From positions 1,364,001 to 1,428,000 of the forward strand of contig JAGTXZ010000009.1 in NCBI GenBank assembly GCA_018398575.1: 64,000 bases of DNA, read 5' to 3'. A model generated the notes under the pieces. That model made no database searches, was not told the origin of the DNA, and worked only from the letters and a program-made list of their open reading frames with translations. Positions 1-12,026 of this stretch are shown piece after piece (the stretch's first letter is position 1; each line of letters begins with the position of its first letter). This DNA is from Ampelomyces quisqualis. Its lineage: Eukaryota; Ascomycota; Dothideomycetes; Pleosporales; Phaeosphaeriaceae. The translations under genes were made by a program, and so were the position numbers.

Positions 1-74
1 GTTAGCTAGTAGGCTTAGGAGTAGATCTTAATCCATTATTATTAGGTAACTAGGCTACTATTCTTTTGCAAGGT

Positions 75-365
75 AGAGGAATTAAAACTATAAGAGGTTT
101 GTATAGCAGCAAAGTTATAAGATAACAATAGTAGTATAGGTAGAAGTAAGTTAATTCCTATTCTACAGCTTTAGTGCAGAACTGCTCTTTTGTAGATATA
201 ACTAGACGCGTGTCTTTACAACTAGAATGCACTAAGTCTACGCTAGCGTAGCGCTATTAAGACGCTAGGGTAGCTGTACGCATTCTACGTGTGTAATAGC
301 TAGAGTAGCGTTGTAGTAGCGCAGGCGCATTACTACGCAACTAACAGCTCTACGCTGTAGCATTC
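75..365 (+). repeat. Degenerate LTR-like repeat, copy 1
   Basis: The segment running from the AGAGGTTTGTATAG region to the AACAGCTCTACGCTG region recurs in inverted orientation at about 3928-4215 and in direct orientation, split by an insertion, at about 4775-4914 plus 12027-12220. Its position before an integrase-bearing relic on the same strand suggests it is a long terminal repeat. Boundaries are approximate because RIP has blurred the ends. Confidence 0.6.
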
Positions 366-479
366 TTATAAATAACCTACACAGCTTTATAGGCACGTTA
401 ACTCTGTCTAAAAGATAGGCTAGCTAGGTAATAAAGCTAGCTGCTTATAACTTTAAGATTAAGTATTAGTCTAGAAAGA

Positions 480-1010
480 CAAATTCTATAAATAGGCCTT
501 TAAAGCAATTTATAGATAACAGTAACATACTAGATATTTAACTATTAGATATATTGCTAGCACTGCAAAAGAAGTTGCAGCTAGTAAAAACCTAAGCTAA
601 GCTACTTAGTAAAGAGCTAGCGTTAGTAAAAAGCTAGATAATAGCTTAATAGTAAGCAGGCACTCTATATTTTAATAAAGATGTTTCTATAAGCCTAGCA
701 CATAGCGTTAAGGTAATAGCTATAAGCTACAGCCTTACTTAAGAAAACTCTAAGAGTAGACTAGTAATAACCTATAGGGTTACGCAGTTACAAAGCCTAA
801 CGCACAGCGTTAAGGTAACAGCTAAGAGCTACAGCTCTAATTAGAAGATTCTTAAGAGCAGACTAGTAATAGCTTAAAGAGTTATATAGTTACAAGCAAA
901 AGCTACAGCCTTAGAAAAGTTAGCTTATAAAGAACTTCTTAAGTCTTTTTTTAAAATCTGTGTACAAGTATAACAGAATAACCTAGAAGTAGTTGCAATA
1001 CACAGAGACG
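480..1010 (+). pseudogene. Degenerate coding segment upstream of integrase relic, with tandem repeat
   Basis: One plus-strand frame reads from about 500 to 1000 with only TAG/TAA interruptions that revert to glutamine or tryptophan codons. It begins with leucine/lysine-rich, coiled-coil-like sequence (LLALQKKLQLVK) and contains a direct tandem duplication, 692-793 and 794-895. The repeat unit is 102 bp, so the duplication keeps the frame and repeats 34 residues. It sits directly before the integrase relic, where part of a gag or pol polyprotein would be expected. No family could be assigned. Confidence 0.4.
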
Positions 1011-1089
1011 TTAAATCCCTAGCGTCTACCTATTAAGGCGCTAGTAAACGCCTAAGGCACTAGAAGCTTAACGCTTTAGGCAGCTTTTA

Positions 1090-2360
1090 GTTTAAGAACT
1101 AATTATATATTCTACTAGAGCTAGCTCTTAGAGCTAAGCTTCTTAAGCTATATTACAACAATCTACTTACTAGCTATTTTAGGTAGGCTAAAACGCTTAA
1201 GCTTGTAGCCTAATACTACTATTAGCCTAGGCTTAAAAAAGAGCTTAAGAAGTATATTAACTCTTGCTTAGTGTGCTAAGGTACAAAGTTACTTAAGTAG
1301 CGCTCTACTAGTGTGTTAAACGCGCTCCTCTAACCTTAGAGACTATAGCAAGAAATTATAATAAATTTTGTTATAGGCCTACTACTTACTAAGCGCTACA
1401 GCGTTGTATATAACGCAATACTTATTATAGTTAACAGGTATACTAAAATAACTAAGTATATCTTTACATAAAAAATAGTTACTACCTTATAGTTAGTAGA
1501 TCTGTTCTTAGAACATGTTATACAATTCTTTAGATTGCCTAAAGGTATTATATTAGATTAAGAAAGTGTCTTTACTTTATAATTTTAAGTAGACTTCTAC
1601 TTTATAGCAAAGGCAAAACGCTAGCTTAGTACTACCTTTTACCTACAAATAGATAGGTAAACAGAATAGTAAAATTAGACCTTTAAGTAATACTTAAGAG
1701 CTCTTATAAGTAATTATTAAGAAGATTAAGTACACTTTTTATTACTAGCAGAATTTGTATATAATAATGCTAAGCAGGTTACATTAGAAATATTCTTATT
1801 CTTTGCCTACTATAGGTTTTACCTACGCCTTAACTACATGCTAATAGCGCCTACTAAAGTCTCTAGTGTTAGAGAAAGGTTGCAAAAGCTTATGTAAACT
1901 TAAGACACTCTAGCTAATTACTAGCATAAAACTTTATAATATTAAGAGTAATATTATAACAACAGACACAAACCCTAAAGGTTTAACTCTAGAAATATAA
2001 TCTTCTTGTTAACAAAGCATCTGCGCTTACGCAGCGCTAGCAGAAAGCTATTACTGCGCTAGATAAGCCTCTTTTTAGTAGAAGAGTAAATTAGCTTATA
2101 AGCTTTTAGAATCTTACTTCTATTATATATAAAAATCTACCTAGTATTCTATACCTTCTTGCTCTAGCTATTTATAGCTAGAAAGGAAGAAGAGTTAACC
2201 TTACCTAGGCCTGTTAATCTAGACAATAGTAAAGAGCTATAATAACGCTATAAGGTTAAAGCTGTGTTAGCAAAGAGGCGTAACAAGTGTTTAGTAAATT
2301 ACCTAGTAAAATAGAAAGGCTAGCTCTTAGAATATAATAAATAGGTTAATTAAAAAGACA
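1090..2360 (+). pseudogene. Ty3/gypsy integrase and chromodomain relic
   Basis: The plus strand encodes a RIP-broken integrase. An HHCC-like zinc region with the stretch PRLKKELKKYINSCLVC lies near 1230-1280. It is followed at about 1350-1450 by the start of the catalytic core (IIINFVIGL, then YNAILIIVNRYTKITKY, which matches the usual aspartate-containing strand of chromovirus integrases). A C-terminal chromodomain core (YLVK-KG-LLEYNK, with TGG decayed to TAG) lies at about 2295-2350. A purine-rich tract at 2425-2470 follows, as a polypurine tract would. No reverse transcriptase lies between the upstream LTR-like repeat and this integrase, so the copy is internally deleted as well as mutated. 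Confidence 0.75.
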
Positions 2361-2689
2361 TAGACAAATTACTTATAGAAAAGTATAACTAGAGAGAAGA
2401 TTAATTACTTATACAATTAATATACAAAAAAAAGAAAAAAAAACAAAAGAAAAAAGAAAAAATATAAAAAAATAAAGGCGCCTTACTAGTGTACTGCTAG
2501 CGCACTAGCAGCGTAACTAAACACAACTACTAGCTTAGCCTAAGAACTTATTATTATCTTTGTTAGCCTTATAGAAGCTTAGAAAGCCTAGTAAATTATT
2601 ACTAAGCCTTTTATTCTCTACCTCTTTCTGCTGTTTCTAAGAAATAATATTACTTAACTCTAATAAGACCTTGCTTCTTACTAACGCTA

Positions 2690-2900
2690 TTGTAGCGCGC
2701 ACTAGGTAACTTAATAGGTCTAAGCCTTTAACGCGCTTAGACGCAGGCTTCTTAGCAGAACTAGCTAAAGCTAGGCACTTCTTAAGCTTAGGCTTAGGCT
2801 TAGGTTTAGCCTTAAGCTTAGCCTTAGCTTTAGCTTTAGCCTTGCTCTTACCCTTCTTTTTAAGAAAAGGTATAAGGCTAGAGCTCTTCTAGGAAAAGGT
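2690..2900 (-). pseudogene. Lysine-rich repeat-protein relic
   Basis: Read on the minus strand, this segment encodes a run of alternating basic dipeptides: KSKAKAKAKAKLKAKPKPKP, followed by leucine/lysine residues. It comes from a hexanucleotide-like GCTAAA/CCTAAG repeat. It is on the same strand as the inverted LTR-like copy at about 3928-4215 and downstream of it, so it may be part of that element's gag-like gene. No full frame or family could be established. Confidence 0.35.
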
Positions 2901-3927
2901 TTTATTTCTATTTCTACTTCTACTACTACTACTACTCTTAGACCTAGGCTTAGACTTAAAAGAAAACTTTTTTCTTTCTATATTAAGGTTAGAGTTAGAC
3001 TACGCATTAGCCTTACTAAAAGAAGAAAAGTTAGCCTAGATGCTGTTAGAACACTAGCGCAGTAACTGTAAAGAATAAGAAAAATAACTTACCTAAGCTT
3101 ATAGTAGGTTTAGAATACCTTTTACTGTAGTAGACAGATAGTTAGTTACCTTAACCTGTAGAATCTAGATCTTATTACTTTTAGGCTAACAATAGCTTCT
3201 ATGCTTAACTTCTGTGCGCAGGAAAAGCTTTACTAAGCTAGTCTACTAGCGCAGCAACGTCTTCTACGCGTTAACTATAATAGAATTAGGCTTCTCTTTA
3301 GTAGTAAGGCGCTGCTACTACTAGTAGATAGCATTCTAGCTTTTAATAAAATTAGTAAGGACCTTAGAGTAGGGCTTTTACTTACTTTAGTAAGGGCTAC
3401 AGCGCAGGCTACTAACTATAAAGTTGTAATAAGTACTAGTAAGCCTTAGGCTCTTAGCGTAGTAAAGGTAAATTAAAATTACTAACTTAATATTAGAAAC
3501 GCTACTGCAGCAGGCAACAGGCGTAGCCTAAGCACTAGGTTAGTAATATTGTAACGCTAGCGTTACACTACTTATAGAAATAGGAAAAGTAGTAGGTAGA
3601 GTAAGCGTAGTGCTTATAATAATTAATATAAGTATAACAGAGTTGCAACAGCGTAAAGCTAGTAGATAGTGTAGTAGCAGAATAATGCAGTTGTTACTAA
3701 AAGAATAGAAAAGATTACGCACATAAAGTTTTGCTATATTTTTACTATTACTATAGCTACTAGCTGCTTCTTAGATTTACCTAGAGTTTTAGTCTTAGCA
3801 TAACAATAGCTATACAGTAAACAGGCTCTATAATAACAACGTTAGGTATATACTAACAAACCTAATATTATATAAATTGCTAAAATAGTAATTTTAGAGA
3901 AGAAAGAATAATTATAAAGATATTACA

Positions 3928-4215
3928 GCGTAGAGCTATTAGCTGCGTAGTAACGCGCCTGCGCTACAATAACGCTAACCTAGTGTCTTTACGCGTAGAA
4001 CGCGTATAGCTACTCTAGCGCCTTAACAGCGCTACACTAGTGCAGGCCTAGTGCATTTCTGTTATAAGAATACGTATCTAGTTATATTTATAAAGAAGAG
4101 TTCTACACTAAAGTTATAGAACAGGAATTAACTTACTTCTACCTGTACTACTATTGTTATCTTATAACTTTGCTGCTATACAAACCTCTTACACTCTAGC
4201 ACATTAATTAGATAA
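3928..4215 (-). repeat. Degenerate LTR-like repeat, inverted copy 2
   Basis: The reverse complement of this segment closely follows copy 1 at about 75-365, including the motifs around AGCGCAGGCGC and the AACAATAGTAGTA stretch. It is inverted relative to copies 1 and 3. A second element in opposite orientation is the simplest explanation. Confidence 0.6.
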
Positions 4216-4774
4216 TATATTATATTTTTTCTTAGAGAAATAGTAACTAAACTGCTGATTTTACCTTAAAACGTTTCTATTAATTCTTATTATATAGCAG
4301 GCGCCTAGATCTAGTGTATTAAACGTACTTAGAGTTTTTTTTTTAAAAAATTAAACATTAAAACTTTAGGGCGCTATATCTTAATAATTAGAGTAGCTAT
4401 AAAAATTTTAAATAGTGCATTTTAAAGAAGGAATTCTACTCTATGTTTTGTATTTTTAAGTTACTTACGTTATTATAAGAATACAGTAATACAATTACAT
4501 AAGTAAAATTAGCAACATTAGTAATTCTATTAGATCTAGCAACTCTATTAGGTTGCTATTAGGTTACTATTAGGTTGCTAGCAACTAGAAGTAAGTAGGG
4601 CAACTTTAGTAAATTGTCTAGTAGACAGTATTGCTGTTAGGCTGCTGCAGGTTGCAGTAATTAAGCTAATTAGACTAATTTTAAATTTTCCTAATATAGG
4701 CTATATATTATTTTCTTATTAGAGGTATTTTCTTTAAATAGGTTAGTAGATATATTTTGTAATTACTTTTAATC

Positions 4775-4914
4775 TATTATAGCTAAGTAACTAGGCTACT
4801 ATTCTTAAAAAAGGTAAAGAAATTAAAACTATAAGAGGTTTATATAGTAATAAAGTTATAAGGCTATAATAGTAGTATAGGTAAAAGAAAGTTAATTCTT
4901 ATTCTACTACTTTA
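4775..4914 (+). repeat. LTR-like repeat copy 3, left half (interrupted)
   Basis: This segment matches the first part of copy 1 (the AACTAGGCTACTATTC motif through to the ATTCTACTAC stretch) and stops at CTTTA, the target duplication of the gypsy element inserted at 4915. The remaining part of the repeat resumes at 12027. Confidence 0.6.
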
Positions 4915-5214
4915 TATAACAACGCAGGTAGGTACAGCTATTAGAATCAAATTGGATACGTATTAGAGGCATATAGGAGTGCGTGTTGTATTAGAAATTC
5001 TAAATTAGCTATACACCTATAGGTCTTGTACAAAAGGACAAAAGAAACTTGTCCTCTATCTAATACTATAGGCTTATATTTATAGTAGGCGTAGGAGCTA
5101 AGTTAAAGCGCTGTTAGAGCGCTATTAGTTCTAATCTACTAGCCCTCTACATAATCTGTTATTAAGCCTTTATAAGGTATTAAATATAATATATGTTTAT
5201 ATGTGCTTGTTATA
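4915..5214 (-). repeat. 3' LTR of the gypsy element
   Basis: This 300-bp terminal repeat matches 11727-12026 over its whole length, with mainly C/T and G/A differences as expected from RIP. On the plus strand it begins TATAACAAC and ends CTTGTTATA, a decayed TG...CA boundary. It is the 3' LTR because the coding strand is minus. Confidence 0.88.
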
Positions 5215-5640
5215 TTACTCTCCTTCTTGAAATTAATAGTTTCTATTAATTGGGTCCGTATTAGTGTTGTTTTAGATACCTTCTAAAATTTTAAAAAGTC
5301 TTATTTACCTTAACTTTAAATTTCTAATAACGCGTTATAGCTGTTTGTTGTTATTTTGCTTAGCGTAGCAGCGCGTTTGTTATTCTAAATTTACCTAGAG
5401 TTTTTTAAGCATATATACAAGGCTAGCTCTTAGCATATTACTTTCTTTATACTCTCTCCTACACGTTTATATACCTATAGCTATCTAACTACTCTTCTAA
5501 TTTAATTGCTAGCTAACTGTTTTGCAGATACATATAATGCCTATTCTTGTCCCTCTTAGAGCTTATTCTCTAGCCTATTAGGTTATTTGCCTGCAGGCTG
5601 CAAGAGCTTTTGCCTGCGGCTAGTTTAATATTAAGTTTTG

Positions 5641-6240
5641 ATTCTATTTAAACATATCTAAGAAGTGTGCTTATTACACACTCTTAAATAAGAAGTGTTA
5701 CCTAGTTTCTCTATATACAGGCTAGAAGTATAATAGCCTTTTTAAGGCCCTTAACTGCAGGTTTACTGCCCTAAGTAGAGACAAGTCTAATAAGGTTATA
5801 TTAAAGCAGAAGGTTGCTGTTAAGAAGGCAGTGTTTTAGTTAGCTACTGTAGTGCAAGTAAGTACTGTACAAGTAGCTAACTTAAATAACGCTAACTTAT
5901 TAGTTAGCACTTATTACTAAAGAAAGGAGCTAGCTAAAAAGGTTAGAGTAATAGCTAAGAAGGTTAGGTTGCTCTAAAGAAGTACAGCTAGGTTAACTAG
6001 TATAGTTGCTTAGCTAGTAGATGTTATAATAGTATTAAGGGCTAATTAGTTAGTAGAGTAGGAGAAGGCGCAAAAGGCAGCGTAAGAGGCTAGTACTTGT
6101 AGCAAGTAGAGCTAGAACAGAAGACAACTAAGTAGTGCGTTAGTGTCTGCACCTAGAGATTTAGATAGTTAAGAACGTCCTACTAGTAGCAGCAATAGTC
6201 TACTATTAGATCTAATAGAAGAGTAAGACTTTTATTATTA
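5641..6240 (+). pseudogene. Antisense reading frame inside the gypsy element (Cys-rich start, coiled-coil-like body)
   Basis: A single plus-strand frame runs for about 600 bases between the chromodomain end of pol and the 3' LTR, opposite to the element's coding strand. Every stop in it is TAG or TAA and becomes glutamine if RIP is reversed. The decoded protein starts with KKCAYYTLLNKKCYL and a second cysteine-containing segment, giving a pattern close to C-x2-C-x6-C followed by C-x2-C-x6-C with some cysteines changed to tyrosine. A lysine/alanine/leucine-rich helical region and a serine-rich acidic tail follow. The layout resembles a small zinc-cluster-like protein with a coiled coil. No function is known to me, and the start codon is not defined. 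Confidence 0.55.
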
Positions 6241-6339
6241 ATAGGTGTTACTTACTAGTGTAGTAGTTGCAATATTAAGTTTAATCTCCCTAATATAATT
6301 GTTTTATAATACTATAAGATCTTTAACTCCTTTTTTTTA

Positions 6340-9300
6340 TGCTGTAATCTACTTAGCTAACGCTTGTAGAAGTCCTAGCTGTTTTAAATAGCGTTTATAG
6401 AACGCTTGCAACATATGTAAAGCGCCTATAAAGTTTAATACATTATACTAGGTAAAGTTAGGATTATAACTTACCTATTTTACGTAATACTTTAGAATAG
6501 AGCAGTATAACTTGCTAGCTAGGATCTCTTTAACTTCTTATTCTTTAACGCCTTAAATTAGGATGCTAGATAAGTTTAGGCTTAGCTAACTAGGCAAGAG
6601 GTTGTTAGAGTCCTTGCAGAAGATGTTTAGAGTAAAAACGTTGTAAATCTTAGAGCCTTTTAGTAGTTTTAGTTAGAATAAATGCCTAACTTGTTCTAAA
6701 ACTTTAAAGGGTCCTTCTTATAATTTAGTAAGTTTGCAACTTAGGCAGGTAACAGATAGGTTTTAAGTTAACAGATATACTTTGTTACCTATTTCCTAAT
6801 TAATAAGTTATTAATATTTGTTAACTTTGGCAGTTATGCGTTGTTAAGCCTTCTCTATATTATCTTTAGCTGTATGCTAGGCTTTGTATATGTAAGTAGC
6901 TAAGCTTAAGGCGTCTTTAATATTACTATCCTTAGGCTTTAATGTAGATAATAACTAATCCTAGCTTTAGCGCAGTTTAGATCTAAAGAGAAGCTAGTAC
7001 AGCGCTATACTAATTGCGGAGTATAGTAGCGTAGCTTAGGCTTAATTAATTATTAGTAAGAGGTTACTCTAGTTGTCCTAGTAATAAGATACAAAAGGCC
7101 TTAATTATTAATTAATATATTTGTTTATAATCTCTGTTTGTCTATTAGTTTGTTTATAGTAGGCTGTAGAAAGCTTAATTTGCACGCCTAGGATCTTGCA
7201 GAACTTAAACTAGAATTAGGACATAAACTAGAGGCTGTAGTTAGACACTATGCTTTTAGGCATATAGCTAAATTAGTATACTTATTAGATAAATAAGTAA
7301 GCTATTTCTTAAGCGTTAATTGTTTTGTAGCAAGGAATAGAAACAGCTTGCTTAGATAGACAATTAATAACTACTATAATCTAATTATAGCTATAACAGT
7401 CTTTTAGAAAAGTCTTAAAATCTATACACAGATGCTATATAGGCTAATTAGGAATTAGTAACAGATAAAGAAAACCTTAGGATTAGAGCTGTCTTAGATA
7501 GGATCTTTAACAGGCAACGTAGTTTTATATATAGTGTTTGCATATAGCTTTTATACCTTTCTAATAATATTACTAAGCTAGAAGCTAATACGTCTTTATA
7601 GCGCTTAGGTAGGTAGTAGATACTTAATTATAAGCCTTTCTAATTAGTTAGGTGCACAAGGAAGAATCCTAGGGTACATAAAGGCGTAAGTAATAACACA
7701 GTAGTCTTTTTTAAATACAATATAGCTATAGCAGCGTAAGGCATTCTTCTTTAAAGGAGCAGCAATTCTCTGCTAGTAGGGCTTTAATTAGTTCTAAAGA
7801 GTTAATGTTTAAGGGGGCACTAATAGAGCAAACTGAAATAGCTAATACATTAATCTTTAGCTAATTACAAACGTAGTTCTAAGCTAGTTTAGAGTTAACC
7901 TAAGAGTTTAGGCGTTTAGGTTCTAGAAGTACATAGAATCTGTTGTCTTGTTAAGCAGCCTTAACCTTACTAACGTCCTGTTCTCTTTGGCTTAGGATAT
8001 TAGCTTACTTGTTAAGCTTACTAGGCGTGTACTTAATGCAGAAATTAAAGAGAGCAATAATCTCTACCTATTGTGCTTAACGTGTATTAAGAACCTTAGT
8101 AGTTATAAAGTATTCTAAGAAGCAGTAATCTAAATACACCTAGATTTAGCTCTATATAGAGGTAAGTTTAGCTCTCTACTTCTTAAACGCCTTTAGAATA
8201 GCAAAAAGTTCTTTGTTATATATTTTCTAATTAAGCTTAGCCTTAGATAGGGCGTAACTATAGAACGCTACAAGATACTACTTGTTATTAGAGTGCTTCT
8301 AAAAGAGTACTTCTGCTATTACTCTATCTAACGCGTTAGTTTCTAATTTTGTGTTATACTTAAGATAAAAATAAGATAGCGTAGAAATTGCTAGGAGTAA
8401 GGCTTTAATCTAATCAAAAGCCTGTTAGTAGTCTATAGTCTATTTAAACAGCGTAGCAGGACTCTAAAGCTTTATAATTAGTTTAGCTACATAGAAGAAA
8501 TTCTTAATAAATTGTTAGTAGAAACTAGTAAAACTAAGAAATAACTTAACGCTAGTAATTGTAGTAGGTTTAGCCTAGTTTTAGAGTGCTTCTACCTTGT
8601 TAGAGTTAACTTTAGTGCCCTAGTTTGTTAAAACGTAACCTAAATACTTTATACAGGTTACATAGAATTTACTCTTCTAGATGTCTACTTAAAGTCCTGC
8701 AGTACGTAGGCGCTCTAGAACCTTTTAGACGTATTCTTAATGTGCGTTTATATCCTTTAAGTAGATTAAGATATTGTTAAAATACGTAATGCAGAAATTG
8801 TTAAGATAATTAATTAGTACATTGTTTATATAGCGCTAATACGTTGCTAGTCTATTGCACAAGCTAAAAGGAAGTACTTTACACTTATAGGTACTATAAC
8901 AGGTCTAGAAAGTAGTATACTCTTTAGAATTAAGATCTATACAAGTTTTATTAAAGGCAGCTCTAATATTAAACTTAGTAAAGATCTTAGCTTTAGAGGG
9001 ACGTAATAGCAGCTTATTAATGCAAGGGATTAGATAGACGTCCTTGCGCGTAAGGGCGTTAATCTTCTAGTAGTCTACACAGATGCGTATATCTCTATTT
9101 AGTTTACGTACATAAAGAATAAGTAAAGTAAAAGAACTTTAGCTAGCCTTAATAAAACCCTTCTAAAGGTGTTTCTAGACGTAGGCCTTAGTAGCTTTAA
9201 GCTCCTTCTAATTTTGCTTGTACAGAGAACTAAACGCATTTAGTAATAGTTTTTTAAGAATAATCTTATAATTGTACAAATAATAAGAAGGCAATTAATT

Positions 9301-9400
9301 AGCTGCTAACTTGCTAAATATATTCTAATACTAAAAGTAGCAGGCAAGTAATTACTTATCTAATTAGTATTAATTGTCTGCGTTATCCTTAGAGGCAAGG
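6340..9400 (-). pseudogene. Gypsy pol relic: reverse transcriptase, RNase H, integrase, chromodomain
   Basis: On the minus strand the reverse transcriptase is recognisable near 9130-9060 (YVRKLNRDIRICVDY, the strand before the first palm motif) and continues through a palm and connection region. RNase H follows around 8300-8100 and the integrase around 7650-6900 (core segment CIDFKTFLKDC near 7420). The C-terminal chromodomain lies near 6560-6340, with recognisable YNPNFTQYN and ALYMLQAFYKRYL stretches. Frequent TAG/TAA codons and shifts make it non-functional. Domain edges are approximate. Confidence 0.82.
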
Positions 9401-10324
9401 ATCCTGTTAATTTTATAAAGACCTATTGTAAAAAACTTATTCTGTAGCTTCTTTATAATAAAGTAGAATGCATTAGCAGAAATAAGGGCTATGCAGGTAG
9501 TTAGAGAGGATTTAGACTCTAAGTAGGGTTGCCTAGTTAGGGTATAAGGAATCTCTAAGAATTTTCAGGCTAATAAGAGCTTTAAGCATCCTTTAAGACA
9601 ATAAATAGAAGAAAGAGAATAACAGTAAGGACTGTTTTAGATATAATAGTCTTCTTTCTCCTATAGGGCGTTGCGTTGCTGTACATTAAGATAGACAGTA
9701 GCTAGCGCTGTAGCTTAATGTAAAATAGTAAAAATAGAGGGTAAAGAATTGTATAAACAGAGGTACTTAGATAGCTAAATAAACTGTAACCTATCTGTGT
9801 CTAATTAAATCTTAAATTGTCTTAACTATTAGAGGCTAAGTATATAATCCTAAGACCTAAGATTAAAGATTAGAAATAGACAGTTTAAAATCTTTTAGCT
9901 ATTAATATTTAAGTGTAGTTAAATATATTAAGTAACTAAAGAAGTAATCTAATTCTTAAAGCTACGCACTTAAACCTAGAAGAAGAGCTTCTAGATAGGT
10001 TTATATAAAGCTTTAAAAACAAATAAAACAATTTGTAAATTTAAAAATAAGAAACTTTAAGCACTAGTGTTAACAAGAGTGTTAAGGCGTAAACTAATAC
10101 CTTAGTTATAAAGAAGCACAGGTATAAGGAAATAGAGACTACAAAATAAATAAGAAAGGTTAAGGTAAGATAGATTATAACAGCTTAGGCCTAGAGAGAA
10201 GTATCTTTTTAGGCGCTTCTGTTTTCTATACAATATACCTTCTAGTTAAGTTACTTTTATGCATCTTTAAACTTATCTACTTCTATAGTTTTAATCTAGC
10301 GTACATAAGGCTTTGTGCAATTAC

Positions 10325-10385
10325 TAGAGTAGTGTTCTAGCTTACTGCAATTGTAATAACTACTAGAGGTCTTCTGTTAATTAGG
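10325..10385 (-). pseudogene. Gag CCHC zinc-knuckle relic
   Basis: The minus strand reads YYNCSKLEHYSSNCTKPYV, a retroviral-type zinc knuckle C-x2-C-x4-H-x4-C in which the first cysteine has become tyrosine through a TGT-to-TAT change. It lies upstream of pol on the same strand, the expected place for the gag nucleocapsid region. Confidence 0.75.
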
Positions 10386-11726
10386 TTTAGGAGTCTTAGT
10401 AGAAAGACGCACTATTATTAATTAATAGGCTAGCGCAGGGTGTGTTAGAGCGCTAGAAGTAGTTGTCTAATTTAGCTCTAAGTTAGCTTATAGAGCCTGC
10501 CTAATTAGCAATTTAGCAGTAACTAGTAACATACTTAGGTTAAGATTATTCTTTTGCTTTATATTATAAGTAGTAAAGTGTTCTACTATCTAATTAAATA
10601 AGTTCTTCTATTAGTGCCTAAATCCTAGGTTAGGGATTTGTAGTCCTAGGGTAATTTTTGTCTATAAATAGTAAAACTACTCTAAAGAAGGTACTTGTCT
10701 CTTAACTACAGAACTTAGAAATCTAGCTTTAAACAGAGGAAACGTTTTCTTCTTGTTTATCTGCAATTAGTTAAAGGCTGCACAGCTTTTGGCTACCTTA
10801 TTACCTGTAATAAAGTAAGACTTAAGTAGCTTAATTATTTACTTAGCGTTCTAGAATTGCTCTTAATTAGTATTTAATAAATATTATAGCTTAAGATAGC
10901 TCTTAGCTAATTTTGTAGTGTAGCCCTATACTAAGGCTATGCGTTATCTTTTAGTCTAATAGTAATCTAAGTTAATTTTAAGTTAATCCTAAATAGAGGC
11001 CTACTATTAGCAGAAAGTAGGATCTTTCCTATTACTAAGATTGTCTATATTAGGCGTTTTCTTAGATTGTTAGAGTTAGCAAGAGCCTTTATAGTAATAT
11101 AAGTACTTAGATATAGAGCTGTTAGATAAACAGTAGAGTGTAGAGAAGTTCTAAGAAGTTTTAGTAGTAGGCAAAAGCTTGTCTAGTCTTATTAACTAAG
11201 TTAGTCCTTTCTTAAGGAAATTAATCTCTACTAACGCCTGTTTTAGTTCTTGTTATAATTAATTAAGTTCTATTTAGGCAAGAGTAGAATTAGGTAGAAG
11301 TACAGGTCTAGCTCTAGGCTAAGAGAGTTTCTTAGTGTCTATCTTTTTTACTTTAGCACTCTGTTACTAGGTTGTTATAGTTAATACAGAGTTGTCTTAA
11401 AAGAAGGCTCTTAGGGTTAGTTCTTTAGGGGGAGTTATTAGCGTTGCCTCTAATACTCCTAAGTTATTAATAGTCTCTAAGTTTCTATTGTAGCGCTAAA
11501 CGCAACTTTTACTAAAGTAATCTTAACTATAAGTTAATAAGAAGATCTAAACCTAAAGGCTTTAGTTGTTAGAAGATCTAAGGGATTCTAACTGTGTTTA
11601 ATAGATTTAAGGTTGCAAACAGATCTAATTTAGATAGAGTTCTAGACGTTTTAACACAATCTTTTCAAAAGTAAATAGTAATATTATCTAAATGCTATTA
11701 CTAGCAGAACAAAGTTTCTCTTATAA

Positions 11727-12026
11727 TATAACAACATAGGTAGGTACAGCTATTAGAATTAAATTAGATACGTATTAGAGGCATATAGAAGTGCGTGTTG
11801 TATTAGAGATTCTAGATTAGCTATATACCTATAGGTCTTGTATAGAAGGACAAGAGAAACTTGTCTTTTATCTAATGCTATAGGCTTATATTTATAGTAG
11901 GCGTAGAAGCTAAGTTAGAGCACTGTTAGAGCGCTATTAGTCCTAATCTACTAGCCTTCTACATAATCTGTTATTAAGCCTTTATAAGGTATTAGATGTA
12001 ACATGTATTTGCATAGGCTTGTTACA
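11727..12026 (-). repeat. 5' LTR of the gypsy element
   Basis: This is the 300-bp partner of 4915-5214. It starts TATAACAAC and ends CTTGTTACA on the plus strand, so one terminus still shows the canonical TG (read on the minus strand). It is followed directly by the CTTTA target duplication. Confidence 0.88.

Larger units (their letters stand above)
4915..12026 (-). mobile_element. Complete RIP-degraded Ty3/gypsy chromovirus-type retrotransposon
   Basis: Two 300-bp direct repeats (4915-5214 and 11727-12026) bound a 7.1-kb element flanked on both sides by CTTTA (4910-4914 and 12027-12031), a 5-bp target duplication. Coding order on the minus strand is gag zinc knuckle (about 10380-10330), reverse transcriptase (about 9130 downward), RNase H, integrase and chromodomain (about 6560-6340). 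This is the Ty3/gypsy order with a chromodomain, as in chromoviruses. All frames carry many RIP-type stops, so the copy cannot encode working proteins. The element lies inside LTR-like repeat copy 3, whose halves join cleanly when it is removed. Confidence 0.9.
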
